Assembly (NCBI GenBank): GCA_964392665.1
Contig: CAYMQB010000041.1
Location: forward strand, 1-26,897
Origin: CAYMQB01 sp964392665
GTDB lineage: Bacteria; Hydrothermota; E44-bin80
DNA length: 26,897 nucleotides
Direction: 5' to 3'
Numbering within the stretch: the first letter of the stretch is position 1; each line of letters starts with the position of its first letter. Shown here piece after piece: positions 1 to 8,047 of this stretch. A program made the position numbers and the translations under genes. The notes beneath the pieces were generated by a model. It saw only the letters and a program-made list of their open reading frames with translations. It had not been told where the DNA came from and did no database searches.

Positions 1-51
1 AGTGGGGAATAAAACTGAACCTGGGGTGGGGAATAAAGTTGAACCTTGACA
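1..51. mobile_element. Probable insertion-sequence end with tandem terminal repeats
   Basis: Two direct repeats of TGGGGAATAAARYTGAACCT lie at 3-22 and 27-46 (24-bp period), and the block ends in CA at 50-51. Read on the minus strand it starts TGTCAAGGTTCAAC and repeats. Multiple internal repeats behind a TG/CA terminus are known from ends of IS21-type elements, and contigs often break at such copies. No transposase is visible, so the family is a guess. Confidence 0.4.
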
Positions 52-1042
52 AAAGAGTATCTATTGTTTCAACTCCACCCCAAGAACCATTTTCGTAAAA
101 TCTACAAAATTCACCACTAGTATAACCCCATAAAACACAAATCTGGTTATCTGTCCCAATTGCAATACATGGTTCACATCCCTCATTATCTGATATAAGA
201 TATGGTTCAGACCAGGAGCCACTATCCCCTCTCGTATAGTAAACCCATGAGCCCCCACTTCTCTCTTCCCAAACAGCATTAGGTCTATCTTGGGGGTCTA
301 TAGCAATTGCTGGTAAGTAAGATTGCCCTGCCAAGTTGGAAATATTTTCAGGAGTGCTCCATGTATCTCCATCAAATTCAGAATAATGAATATCATAATC
401 CCCAAAATCCATCCATACTAAATGTAGATGACCTTTGGAATCAACAGTAACTCTGGGATCAGTTGAACTCTCAGGATCATAAGTAACCCTCTGAGTCTGG
501 CTCCAGGTATCACCTTCAAATATTTTCATAACTATCTCAAGATTTCCACCATAGGTCGCATCAGCCCAAACAATATAGAGTTTATTGTTTAAGGTGTCAG
601 AAACAAAACAAGGTTGCTGTGAACCTCCTGGATTATTTGAAATATTTACGGGTGGTATCCACACACTATCACAATATGACCACCAGATGTCCGTTGAATA
701 CCATGTGTCCCATACAATATGAGGCCTTCCCATCCAGTCTATAGCAATATCGGGTCTTGTAGAATAGGGGATATTGTTCTGCGTTAGATTAACCCTTTCA
801 GACCATTTTGTATAATCATTGGGGTCGGTATTATACCTGTAGTAAATATTAGCATCATAATTGAGCATAGAATCACTCTTCCATGCAACATGAGAGCGGT
901 TATACTTATCAACTGCTATTGCTGGAAAAGTGTTTTTCTTTGACCGTGTATAATATCCATCAATCTCAAATGGTGTGGTCCAGGCACAAAGATCTACTCC
1001 AATTCTAAAGAGAAATAATAGGGTAAAAACTTGAACCCTCAA
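1..1042 (-). CDS. Secreted beta-propeller repeat protein, 3' end missing
   Basis: A reading frame stays open from a TTG at 1042-1040 to the left edge, about 347 codons with no stop. The first residues (LRVQVFTLLFLFRIG then VDLCAW) look like a signal peptide. The rest is a series of blocks of about 45-60 residues of the form 'AIxxDxxxxPHxVWxD...YY...W', seen as PAIAVDKYNRSHVAWKSD, PDIAIDWMGRPHIVWD and PRVTVDSKGHLHLVWMD. This is the pattern of BNR/sialidase-like propellers that report on surface-exposed secreted proteins; no enzymatic residues are identifiable. It resembles the propeller at 22667-24235. The TTG overlaps the TGA of the gene before it (TTGA), so translation is probably coupled. 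Bases 1-51 look like mobile-element end rather than native gene, so the true gene may be interrupted near base 52. Start codon and exact 3' end are uncertain. Confidence 0.7.
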   Translation of the reverse strand, partial: MRVQVFTLLFLFRIGVDLCAWTTPFEIDGYYTRSKKNTFPAIAVDKYNRSHVAWKSDSMLNYDANIYYRYNTDPNDYTKWSERVNLTQNNIPYSTRPDIAIDWMGRPHIVWDTWYSTDIWWSYCDSVWIPPVNISNNPGGSQQPCFVSDTLNNKLYIVWADATYGGNLEIVMKIFEGDTWSQTQRVTYDPESSTDPRVTVDSKGHLHLVWMDFGDYDIHYSEFDGDTWSTPENISNLAGQSYLPAIAIDPQDRPNAVWEERSGGSWVYYTRGDSGSWSEPYLISDNEGCEPCIAIGTDNQICVLWGYTSGEFCRFYENGSWGGVETIDTLLSRFNFIPHPRFSFIPH

Positions 1043-1494
1043 TTCGTCTTTACAGAATTTCGTACCACATCACTTCCTTTTATTTTCGTTTCTATATTCC
1101 TATCAGAAATCCAGTCATTGTCAAGAGAAAAAAAGGTGTCATTGTGAATATTTGAATTGTAATCTGCCATAAGATTCTTAGATTGTTTTGCAGAGTCGAG
1201 ATTTTTGGTTACTTCATTTCCAAAAATGACAAAAAGACGACATGTCATCCTGAGTAAGCTGCACATACTAACAACGGAGGAATCTATTGTTACATCGTTT
1301 TCTGCTGCCCCAACAACAAACCATAAACTATTTTCTATTACAGAAATATCATTCAAAATATATTCTGGGTAATCTTTTTGAATTATTTCCAATAATTCTT
1401 GTTTTTCTGGGGTATGTATAAACTCATCCGGAAGTAATGCTGTGGCTCTTAGCATTAAAAATGTAAAGATTAAAAGGAATAATATCTTTCCCAT
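1039..1494 (-). CDS. Small secreted hypothetical protein with repeat-derived segment
   Basis: 151 residues. An AAGGAGAA ribosome site lies just upstream of the ATG, and the N-terminus MGKILFLLIFTFLMLRATA is a signal peptide, so the product is probably exported. The next 50 residues (EKQELLEIIQKDYPEYILNDISVIENSLWFVVG) look like an ordinary globular protein. Residues about 73-110 correspond to DNA that resembles a dispersed palindromic repeat (about 1170-1275) rather than normal coding sequence. The tail is hydrophilic. No family is recognised. The stop overlaps the TTG start of the propeller gene downstream, so the two are probably one transcript, from the candidate promoter at 1522-1550. The repeat may have inserted in frame, or the gene may be decaying. 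Confidence 0.6.
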   Translation of the reverse strand: MGKILFLLIFTFLMLRATALLPDEFIHTPEKQELLEIIQKDYPEYILNDISVIENSLWFVVGAAENDVTIDSSVVSMCSLLRMTCRLFVIFGNEVTKNLDSAKQSKNLMADYNSNIHNDTFFSLDNDWISDRNIETKIKGSDVVRNSVKTN

Positions 1495-1521
1495 TTTTTC
1501 TCCTTTTTCTCAGATAGATAT

Positions 1522-1550
1522 ATTTTATAACTAAATTATAACTGTGTAAA
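1522..1550 (-). promoter_or_regulatory. Candidate sigma-70 promoter for the small secreted protein
   Basis: On the minus strand TTTACA (1550-1545), 17 bases, then TAAAAT (1527-1522), 28 bases before the ATG at 1494 and upstream of its SD. The region is AT-rich, so chance matches are possible. Confidence 0.45.
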
Positions 1551-1563
1551 GAAAAAAATGGGA

Positions 1564-1881
1564 GACTTTCCCATATTTTGTGAAAGTATCGCCTAAATAT
1601 TTCTTAAAATGATTTCTTCTTTTATAACACTTACAAGCTATTTTAGGAGCAAGAACCTCAATGTTGTCATTGCAAATAATTTTTCATTTTGACTTCTGAA
1701 GCAATGGCATTGTCAACCTGTGCTAATATGAGATTGTCGCGCCCAGAATCAAACGATTCTGTGCCCGTAATGACGTTCTCCAGCGTGAACACATATGTTT
1801 TTATGACATACCATAGACACTCTGATGCTACTGGTAAGTGTCTCGTTCATAAAAGAATCTTTTCCAAAATGTGGGAAAGTC
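1564..1881. repeat. MITE-like segment with imperfect terminal inverted repeats
   Basis: GACTTTCCCATATTTTGTGAAAG at 1564-1586 and the reverse complement of 1859-1881 (GACTTTCCCACATTTTGGAAAAG) match at 20 of 23 positions. Both ends are also preceded by AAAGAAAA on the outer side. The enclosed segment of about 270 bases has no convincing gene but carries a small hairpin (AGAATC-AAAC-GATTCT, 1745-1760) and stretches such as 'gttgtcattgc' and 'cccgtaatgacg' that look like dispersed-repeat debris. The size and ends suggest a non-autonomous element; mobility is inferred. Confidence 0.4.
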
Positions 1882-1993
1882 GCTTTTCTTTGAGACTATT
1901 GTTCTATCCCAGGTAGATCGGGACCACAGAGCTTCTCACATTTCGCTTGACAGGATAAAAATGAGATGTTAATAATTCGGTTGGTCTTGTTAT

Positions 1994-2019
1994 TTGAATT
2001 TTTTAGAAACAAGTATAAT
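1994..2019 (+). promoter_or_regulatory. Possible cysS promoter
   Basis: A consensus TATAAT lies at 2014-2019, 24 bases before the GTG start. The nearest -35-like hexamer, TTGAAT at 1994-1999, is only 14 bases away, shorter than usual. The -10 is more convincing than the -35. Confidence 0.35.
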
Positions 2020-2043
2020 GAACATTATATCAGGAGGTAAGTA

Positions 2044-3417
2044 GTGATAAGGTTGTATAATACGCTAAGTGGAAAAAAGGAGGAGTTTAAACCTATACAA
2101 GAAGGGAAAGTAGGAATGTATTTCTGTGGTATGACCGTTCAGGATAGACCACACATAGGACACATTAGGGCATTTATAACCGCCGATGTAATCAGGAGGT
2201 ATTTTGAATATAGAGATTTTGATGTTATGCTTATTCAAAACATAACTGATATAGACGACAAAGTTATTCAAAAGGCAGAGGAGACAGGAAAAGATTTTAG
2301 AAGGATTGCAAAGAGGAATATTGATGAGTATTTTGAGAGTGCCGATATACTGAACATAAAAAGAGCAAACTTTTATCCGGAAGCAACAAAACACATCCAG
2401 GAAATACAAGAATTGATTTCCTTGCTGATTAACAAAGGCTTCGCCTACGTTTCGGAAGGAAATGTATACTATGATGTTTCTAAATTCTCTGGTTATGGGA
2501 AATTATCTGGTAAGAAGTTGGAAGACCTGAGAGTTGGTGCACGTGTGGAGCCTGATAAATTGAAGAGAAATCCAGTTGATTTTTCTGTCTGGAAAGCAGC
2601 AAAGTCAGGTGAGCCATGGTGGGAAAGTCCATGGGGAAGGGGCAGACCGGGATGGCACATAGAGTGTTCTGCAATGAGTATGCACTATCTCGGAGAAACC
2701 TTCGACATACATGGTGGTGGTGCAGACCTAATATTTCCCCATCACGAAAATGAGATTGCCCAAAGCGAAGCAGCAACGGGCAAACGATTTGCACGATACT
2801 GGGTGCATAATGGATTATTGAATCTTACAGGAGAGAAGATGTCCAAGTCCATTGGAAATGTTTTTTTTATAAGCGATATTCTTAAAATTTACAATCCCGA
2901 TGTTGTAAGGCTGTATTTTCTTTCGACTCACTATAGAAGTCCCCTCGACTTCTATGAGGAGAGATTAAAGGAACAGGAAGGTGGTTATCTAAGGTTAAAG
3001 CAGGTTCTCTTTCTTCTATCACAGGTAAAAGGTGAAGAGAAAAAGCCGAACAGTGAAGTTATTGACAAATTCGTGGAAGCAATGGATGATGATTTTAATT
3101 CGCCGAAAGGGCTCTCCGTGATTTTTTCACTCTCAAGGGATGTTTTTGAAGCGTTTGATAAAGAACCAGATAAGGAATGGCTTCTTAGTGCAAGAATAAC
3201 ATTAAAAACAATGCTGAAAGTTCTTGGTCTTTTTGAGACAGAGGAGGAAGACCATATAGGGCATGAAGAAGAATTAATCGAAATTATTCTGAAATTACGC
3301 AAAGATTTGAGAGAAAAGAGGCTTTTTGATATTGCAGACAAAATAAGGGAAGATTTGAGCGAACTTAAAATCGAAATTGAAGATTCTCAAAGTGGCAGTC
3401 GCTGGAAAAAAGTGTAG
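2044..3417 (+). CDS. cysS: Cysteine--tRNA ligase (CysRS)
   Basis: 457 residues, the normal length for the family. It charges tRNA-Cys with cysteine in the cytoplasm using ATP. All class I signatures are present: PHIGH (residues 36-40) and KMSKS (265-269). The four zinc ligands that discriminate cysteine are C28, C208, H233 and E237, at almost the same places as in E. coli. The C-terminal helical anticodon domain runs from about residue 320. The start is GTG with AGGAGG 6-8 bases upstream. The gene stands alone on the plus strand, converging with the dolichol-kinase-like gene 24 bases downstream; no clear terminator is visible between them. Confidence 0.97.
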   Translation: MIRLYNTLSGKKEEFKPIQEGKVGMYFCGMTVQDRPHIGHIRAFITADVIRRYFEYRDFDVMLIQNITDIDDKVIQKAEETGKDFRRIAKRNIDEYFESADILNIKRANFYPEATKHIQEIQELISLLINKGFAYVSEGNVYYDVSKFSGYGKLSGKKLEDLRVGARVEPDKLKRNPVDFSVWKAAKSGEPWWESPWGRGRPGWHIECSAMSMHYLGETFDIHGGGADLIFPHHENEIAQSEAATGKRFARYWVHNGLLNLTGEKMSKSIGNVFFISDILKIYNPDVVRLYFLSTHYRSPLDFYEERLKEQEGGYLRLKQVLFLLSQVKGEEKKPNSEVIDKFVEAMDDDFNSPKGLSVIFSLSRDVFEAFDKEPDKEWLLSARITLKTMLKVLGLFETEEEDHIGHEEELIEIILKLRKDLREKRLFDIADKIREDLSELKIEIEDSQSGSRWKKV

Positions 3418-3441
3418 ATGTCTGAATTGACGAATAATTTT

Positions 3442-4029
3442 CTATGCAATTAAGTATTTTACCGACTGCATTATAAGTCCGCTAACAAGGGGAAGAAGGA
3501 TATTATCGTCAATACCAAAAGGAAATAGTTCGACAAGGGCGGCTCCGACAGCCCCAAAGATTAATGAAGCAATCGGGAGACCATGAATAAATAAGGAGAT
3601 TACAATGCAGATAATGAAACACGAAAGGCTACCCTCAAGTGTTTTCTCTCCATAAAGAGATATTTTTCCTATTCTGGTCCCAACAAAATACGCAACGGTG
3701 TCACCTACGGACAAAAACAGAAGTGCGGTTATGGCAATCGTTTTCGAGAATAGAAAAACCGAAAGAAAAGCAGAAAGCAAGTAGGTAGATGCACCTGTAA
3801 ATATCCTTTTTTCTTTTTCCCACAGTAATTTTTCGAAGATTCTGTAGAAAACATTTCCAAAGGGTCTGATTTCAAGTCTGAGTATATCTATCAAATAGGA
3901 AACCATTGCTAAGGAAAATAGCAGCAATAAGATTTCTTTACGTGATAGATATATGTATGTTATTGGAATCAACGCAGTCAGTAAATGAAGAAATTTTCTA
4001 AGTTTTATGCCCTTGCTTAATTTTTTCAT
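3442..4029 (-). CDS. Dolichol kinase / phosphatidate cytidylyltransferase-like membrane protein
   Basis: 195 residues, almost wholly hydrophobic with about six membrane segments. The C-terminal half contains LSVGDTVAYFVGTRIGK followed by KTLEGS (residues about 105-135), the signature of the CTP-dependent SEC59/VTE5 (dolichol, phytol kinase) and CDP-diglyceride synthase superfamily, where the Asp and Lys help bind CTP and metal. It probably phosphorylates or activates a lipid alcohol at the inner membrane; the substrate cannot be told from sequence. The ATG has GAGG upstream and starts 3 bases after the MFS transporter stop, so it is the last gene of the four-gene operon. Confidence 0.8.
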   Translation of the reverse strand: MKKLSKGIKLRKFLHLLTALIPITYIYLSRKEILLLLFSLAMVSYLIDILRLEIRPFGNVFYRIFEKLLWEKEKRIFTGASTYLLSAFLSVFLFSKTIAITALLFLSVGDTVAYFVGTRIGKISLYGEKTLEGSLSCFIICIVISLFIHGLPIASLIFGAVGAALVELFPFGIDDNILLPLVSGLIMQSVKYLIA

Positions 4030-4032
4030 CTT

Positions 4033-5262
4033 TTACCTCTTTAAAATTTTTAGTTTTGCTGCAAATATAAGAGCAGCTAAACTTGCAAGTAGAGACAGTG
4101 CAAAGAGCAGCTTAAAAGACGTGAAATCTATGAGTATTCCTCCAACGATAGGAAGAAACAACGCTGGAGTGATCATTGTATTCATAAATCCCACATAGGT
4201 TGGCCTCTTTCCATCAGGGGATATATCAAGAAGCGCATTAGGGAATCCGAGCCATACTCCTTGAATAGTAATTCCCAAGAGTAAAAAAATGAGGAGGTCA
4301 TAGAGCAGATTTGCACTAAAAAGGTAACTTATCAGAATGAGAGTGGGAGGAAGAATGCTTATAACGGATGTCCATTTAAGAACGATATGATTACCCTTGT
4401 ATTTGCTGAGATTTCCCCAGAGCAGGTTTGATACGATAGCGCCTAAAGTTTGCGCAGACACAAAAAGACCCACAGTGCTTAATTCAATGCCGTGATTCTG
4501 TTTGACAAATATGATATAAAAAGGGACGGACATAGCGTTCAGTGCCAGTGCGATTCTTGTAAGAAAGAGATTTTTGAAACTTGTATCGTTTCGGAGAACA
4601 GTTATGCCATTCGAGAGGAAACTGAGGAATGTCTTTTTTCTTCTGACAACATCTGTACTCAAAGGTTCCTGAATCAATGAAAAAGAAAAGAAAGCGAGTG
4701 AAATAAATACTGTTGCAATGATAAAGAGTATTCCGAAATTTAGGGGGTAATCGAACTTTCCGAGAATATATTTCACAAAGAATCCAGCGACTACGCCGAG
4801 ACTGCCTCCAATTCCCATTCTCCATGCCCAGAGAGTGCCTCTTTTCTTTGAAGGGAAAACCTTGCCGACTATATCCATAAAGGAGACTCCGGAGAAGCCT
4901 CCGGCAATAGAGTATGCGAAGTACAAAAGGATAAAAATCGTTAGAAATTCTCTTTTTGGTGAACCAGAAAACAAAATTACAAATAACGAAGCAATTAGCA
5001 GAATGAGGGAGCGGAGAATTGCCATATATATGTAAAGCGGTTTTTTTCTATCCTTGTGTTCTAAAAGACTTGCTACGAATACTTGAGGTAAAGGCCAACT
5101 GGCGGTTTCAATGGTGTTAACGAGACCAACGACTATTTTTGAGCTTGTTAGTGTGTTAACGAATAAAGGGAGCACGGTTGAGCCTCCAAGGAAGGCATAT
5201 GATATATTGTAGAAAACTCCATTCATTATGCCCAAAAAGTAATTTTTCCTGAAATTATTCAA
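4033..5262 (-). CDS. MFS transporter
   Basis: 409 residues with about 12 hydrophobic segments arranged as two sets of six separated by a charged loop near residues 195-220 (VVRRKKTFLSF). This is the major facilitator layout. The loop between helices 2 and 3 (EHKDRKKPLYIYM) carries the usual cluster of basic residues. Substrate unknown; it looks like a general drug/metabolite exporter-type member. The assigned start is TTG at 5262-5260, overlapping the TGA of the helicase gene (TTGA) with GAGG about 10 bases upstream; an ATG 12 codons later (5226) has no better ribosome site. Coupled translation with the helicase upstream and the kinase-like gene downstream is likely. Confidence 0.88.
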   Translation of the reverse strand: MNNFRKNYFLGIMNGVFYNISYAFLGGSTVLPLFVNTLTSSKIVVGLVNTIETASWPLPQVFVASLLEHKDRKKPLYIYMAILRSLILLIASLFVILFSGSPKREFLTIFILLYFAYSIAGGFSGVSFMDIVGKVFPSKKRGTLWAWRMGIGGSLGVVAGFFVKYILGKFDYPLNFGILFIIATVFISLAFFSFSLIQEPLSTDVVRRKKTFLSFLSNGITVLRNDTSFKNLFLTRIALALNAMSVPFYIIFVKQNHGIELSTVGLFVSAQTLGAIVSNLLWGNLSKYKGNHIVLKWTSVISILPPTLILISYLFSANLLYDLLIFLLLGITIQGVWLGFPNALLDISPDGKRPTYVGFMNTMITPALFLPIVGGILIDFTSFKLLFALSLLASLAALIFAAKLKILKR

Positions 5263-8045
5263 ATTAAAAAGCCTCGGATGTTTCTCAACAACTCTTCTTC
5301 AGTATAGCACATATTGGCAACTGCGGGAAGGGAATCAAGGAATCTTCTTCCATAATTTCTCTTAATCAGCCGTGTATCAAGGATTAACACAATTCCTCTG
5401 TCGGTTTTTCTCCTTATGAGTCTGCCAAAACCTTGTCGGAGTTTTACAATTGCTTCAGGCACAAACAAACTGTCGAATGATGAAAGATTTTCTGATTCTG
5501 CATATTCAGCCCTTGCTTCGGTTATTGGCTCCTTTGGAGAAGGGAAAGGTAACTTTGTGATAATCAAAATCTCAAGTGATTTACCAGGAACATCGAATCC
5601 TTCCCAGAAACTGTAAGTTCCCAGTAGAACGGAGTTTTGTATTTCGTTGAATTGTTTTGTTATTACACCTTTTGAGCCGGTTTTCCCCTGGGCCAGAAGC
5701 GGAATATCGTTGGTAAGCAAAGTTTCTACAAGTTGCTCGTAAACTTTGTTTAGTAGTCTATAAGAGGTGAAAAGTATCAGTGAGCCTTTTCTTGTTGATA
5801 GAATGACCTTTCTCAAAATGTCGGTAACATCCATGAAAAATCCTTTTCTTTGCGGTTCGGTTAAAAAAGAGGGAAGGAGTGTAAGAACCTGCTCGTTGAA
5901 ATTGAAGGAAGAACCGGCAGAAAATTCTACAAGCCTGTCATCATCCGCAATGCCCACTTTTTGTTCCAAATAGCTAAAACGGTTTTCGATAAGAGCGGTT
6001 GCAGAAACAAGAACTGCTGATAGAAGGTTGTTGAAAAGCTTTTCTCTAAGAAGGGGAGCAACTACAATGGGTGCTGAAACAAATTTGAGATTTTCATATT
6101 GACCTATGGATTGAATCCAGTAACAGGAATTTTTGTCATTGCATGATACGATATTATGGAAATCTTCCACGGTTTCTTCTAATTCTCTGTTTATCTGTAA
6201 TGCCTTTTTAGGAAGTTCGGAAAAGATTGGGGGTTTGGCATCTCCTTCAAAAAGATCATAAAAATGCTTAAGGACAAGACTAATTTGCTTTAGGTTTTCG
6301 TAAAATTCTTCGCTTATGGATGTAAGTTCTAAAATAATCGTATCGGACTTTTTTAGGCGAAGTTTCCCTGTGTATTCTGAATACTCCAATTGCTGTAGCA
6401 TTTTCTTGGTTATTTCAGAGAATATCTTTCTTGAGGAGTTTACCAGTTTAATGGTTTTATCCATTTCGCTAGCTTTTATTGTTTCTTCTTTGCTGGTAAG
6501 AAAGGCAAGTGACTTCTGAATTCTTGCAAGAATTCCCTGACCCTGTTTGTCGAGTGCATTGAGGATATTATTTATCTTCCAGGAACTAATGGAAATTCCA
6601 AGAAAGTTTGTTGCTGCCTTCTCAAGATTGTGAGCTTCATCTATTATCACTCTGCTGTAATCTCCAAGTATCTTCTGGTCTGCATTTATATCGGAAAAAA
6701 GAAGAGAATGGTTTATTATGACAATATTGGATTCCTGCGCTTTTTTTCTAACATTTGCAAGATAACATTCCTGGAAAAATGGACACTTGTTCATTTCGCA
6801 TTCTTTTGTATCACAGGAAAGTTTTGACCACAGGGATGAATCGCTACTAATCCAGAAAGAAGTGTTTTCAGAAATGTCACCCGTATTTGTTATCTCCTGC
6901 CATACAACTAAACTCAGCAAATATTGTTTTTCTTCTGAATCAAGGAAAGGTATACCCTCAGTAAGTAGATTGTTCCATCTTTTCATGCACAGATAATTAT
7001 TTCTTCCCTTGAGAAGTGTTGCTTCAAATCTTATCTTGACGCCATTGGAAATGTTCTTGATGTCTTTATAGAATAGCTGTTCCTGCAGGTTTTTTGTATA
7101 TGTCGATATTATCACTCTTTCTTTTGTGGAGTCACTCCATAGAATTGAGGGGATCAGATATGCAAATGTTTTTCCTGTTCCCGTTCCTGCTTCCGACAGC
7201 AGTATTTCATCGTTGAGAAAGGATTTCATTACTTTTTTTGATAGTTCCACTTGCTCGGGGCGTTTTTCATAATCCGAAACGAACTTATTCAATATAGTCT
7301 TATCCGTCAGTATTCTCTGCACCTCTTCTTCCGTTGGCGGATAATCCTGCTGCACTTGAGTTGCGTTGAAAACCACGGTATTATCTGGAACGCTGAACAA
7401 GTTTGTTACTGGTTTTTGATTTTCGGCTTTTTTGCTGTCTGTAATAGTTCTATTCAACGCATCGGAAAATATGTCAAGTGTATCTTCGCGCATATTTTGT
7501 CCAATGCTCAATATCTTCTTCAAAGTGTCGAGCGAAAGTGTTTCAGCTATTTCCTTCAGTTTCAGAAAAATCCTTGCTGTTGCCATAGCATCTTCGAGTG
7601 CCCGATGGAAATTTGGAGTTTCATCAAAAAAGCTACTGAACAATGTTCCCAGTTTGTGGTTTTGTATGAATGGAAGTAGAATTCTGGAAAGTTGCAGCGT
7701 ATCATAAACCTTGTTTCTTATAGGTTCTATTTCTCTTTCGACAAACGAAATATCGAAAGGTGCATTATGAGCAACAAGTGGCAAATCAGCAATGAAATCT
7801 ATGATAGATTTACGCACCTGCTGAATATTGGGCGCCCTGGTTAAGTCATCCTTATTTATGCCGGTTAGCATGAGGACTTCAATCGGGGTATATGTCTCAG
7901 GATTTACAAGGGTCTGGAGTTTTTCCTTTACTTCACCATTGTCTACCTTTACTGCGCCAAATTCAATTATCTTATCCGAGTCCTTAAGTCCAGTTGTTTC
8001 GATATCGAAAGCAACGAATAGAGTAGTTGTCTTAACCTTTTGCAA
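5259..8045 (-). CDS. dinG: DinG-family helicase with N-terminal DEDDh exonuclease
   Basis: 928 residues, the long Firmicute-like architecture. Residues 8-165 are a DnaQ-type 3'-5' exonuclease with all five residues: D14 and E16 (FDIETTG), D98, H147 and D152. Residues about 260-900 are an XPD/DinG superfamily 2 helicase: Walker A AGTGTGKT (286-293), DEAH (469-472), and C-terminal motifs GTYSFWEGFDVPG and QGFGRLIRR. Cysteines C353, C416, C421 and C427 have the same +5/+6 spacing as the DinG iron-sulfur cluster; C411 is extra. It probably unwinds and trims DNA during repair or replication-conflict resolution. TTG start with GGAG 8 bases upstream, 2 bases after the GH3 stop; the exonuclease begins immediately, so a longer start is not needed. 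Confidence 0.93.
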   Translation of the reverse strand: MQKVKTTTLFVAFDIETTGLKDSDKIIEFGAVKVDNGEVKEKLQTLVNPETYTPIEVLMLTGINKDDLTRAPNIQQVRKSIIDFIADLPLVAHNAPFDISFVEREIEPIRNKVYDTLQLSRILLPFIQNHKLGTLFSSFFDETPNFHRALEDAMATARIFLKLKEIAETLSLDTLKKILSIGQNMREDTLDIFSDALNRTITDSKKAENQKPVTNLFSVPDNTVVFNATQVQQDYPPTEEEVQRILTDKTILNKFVSDYEKRPEQVELSKKVMKSFLNDEILLSEAGTGTGKTFAYLIPSILWSDSTKERVIISTYTKNLQEQLFYKDIKNISNGVKIRFEATLLKGRNNYLCMKRWNNLLTEGIPFLDSEEKQYLLSLVVWQEITNTGDISENTSFWISSDSSLWSKLSCDTKECEMNKCPFFQECYLANVRKKAQESNIVIINHSLLFSDINADQKILGDYSRVIIDEAHNLEKAATNFLGISISSWKINNILNALDKQGQGILARIQKSLAFLTSKEETIKASEMDKTIKLVNSSRKIFSEITKKMLQQLEYSEYTGKLRLKKSDTIILELTSISEEFYENLKQISLVLKHFYDLFEGDAKPPIFSELPKKALQINRELEETVEDFHNIVSCNDKNSCYWIQSIGQYENLKFVSAPIVVAPLLREKLFNNLLSAVLVSATALIENRFSYLEQKVGIADDDRLVEFSAGSSFNFNEQVLTLLPSFLTEPQRKGFFMDVTDILRKVILSTRKGSLILFTSYRLLNKVYEQLVETLLTNDIPLLAQGKTGSKGVITKQFNEIQNSVLLGTYSFWEGFDVPGKSLEILIITKLPFPSPKEPITEARAEYAESENLSSFDSLFVPEAIVKLRQGFGRLIRRKTDRGIVLILDTRLIKRNYGRRFLDSLPAVANMCYTEEELLRNIRGFLI

Positions 8046-8047
8046 AA

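Larger units (their letters stand above)
1495..2043. other. Intergenic region, divergent promoters and repeat debris
   Basis: 549 bases between the minus-strand small secreted gene and cysS. It holds the minus-strand promoter at 1522-1550, the inverted-repeat-bounded segment 1564-1881, and a possible cysS promoter near 1994-2019. The 75-codon frame at 1689-1916 has no SD and lies inside the repeat segment. I looked for a T-box leader in front of cysS and found no recognisable T-box sequence. Confidence 0.6.

Noticed and set aside
1689..1916. Plus-strand frame of 75 codons
   Set aside because: No SD, lies inside the inverted-repeat-bounded segment and gives a Ser/Arg-rich translation with no recognisable fold.
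1920..2043. T-box riboswitch before cysS
   Set aside because: No T-box consensus sequence or matching terminator/antiterminator was found.
2065..3341. Antisense frames opposite cysS
   Set aside because: Shadows of a conserved gene with every catalytic motif on the plus strand.
7251..7707. Antisense frames of 91-142 codons opposite the helicase
   Set aside because: They mirror the exonuclease/helicase coding frame, have no SD and no family resemblance.
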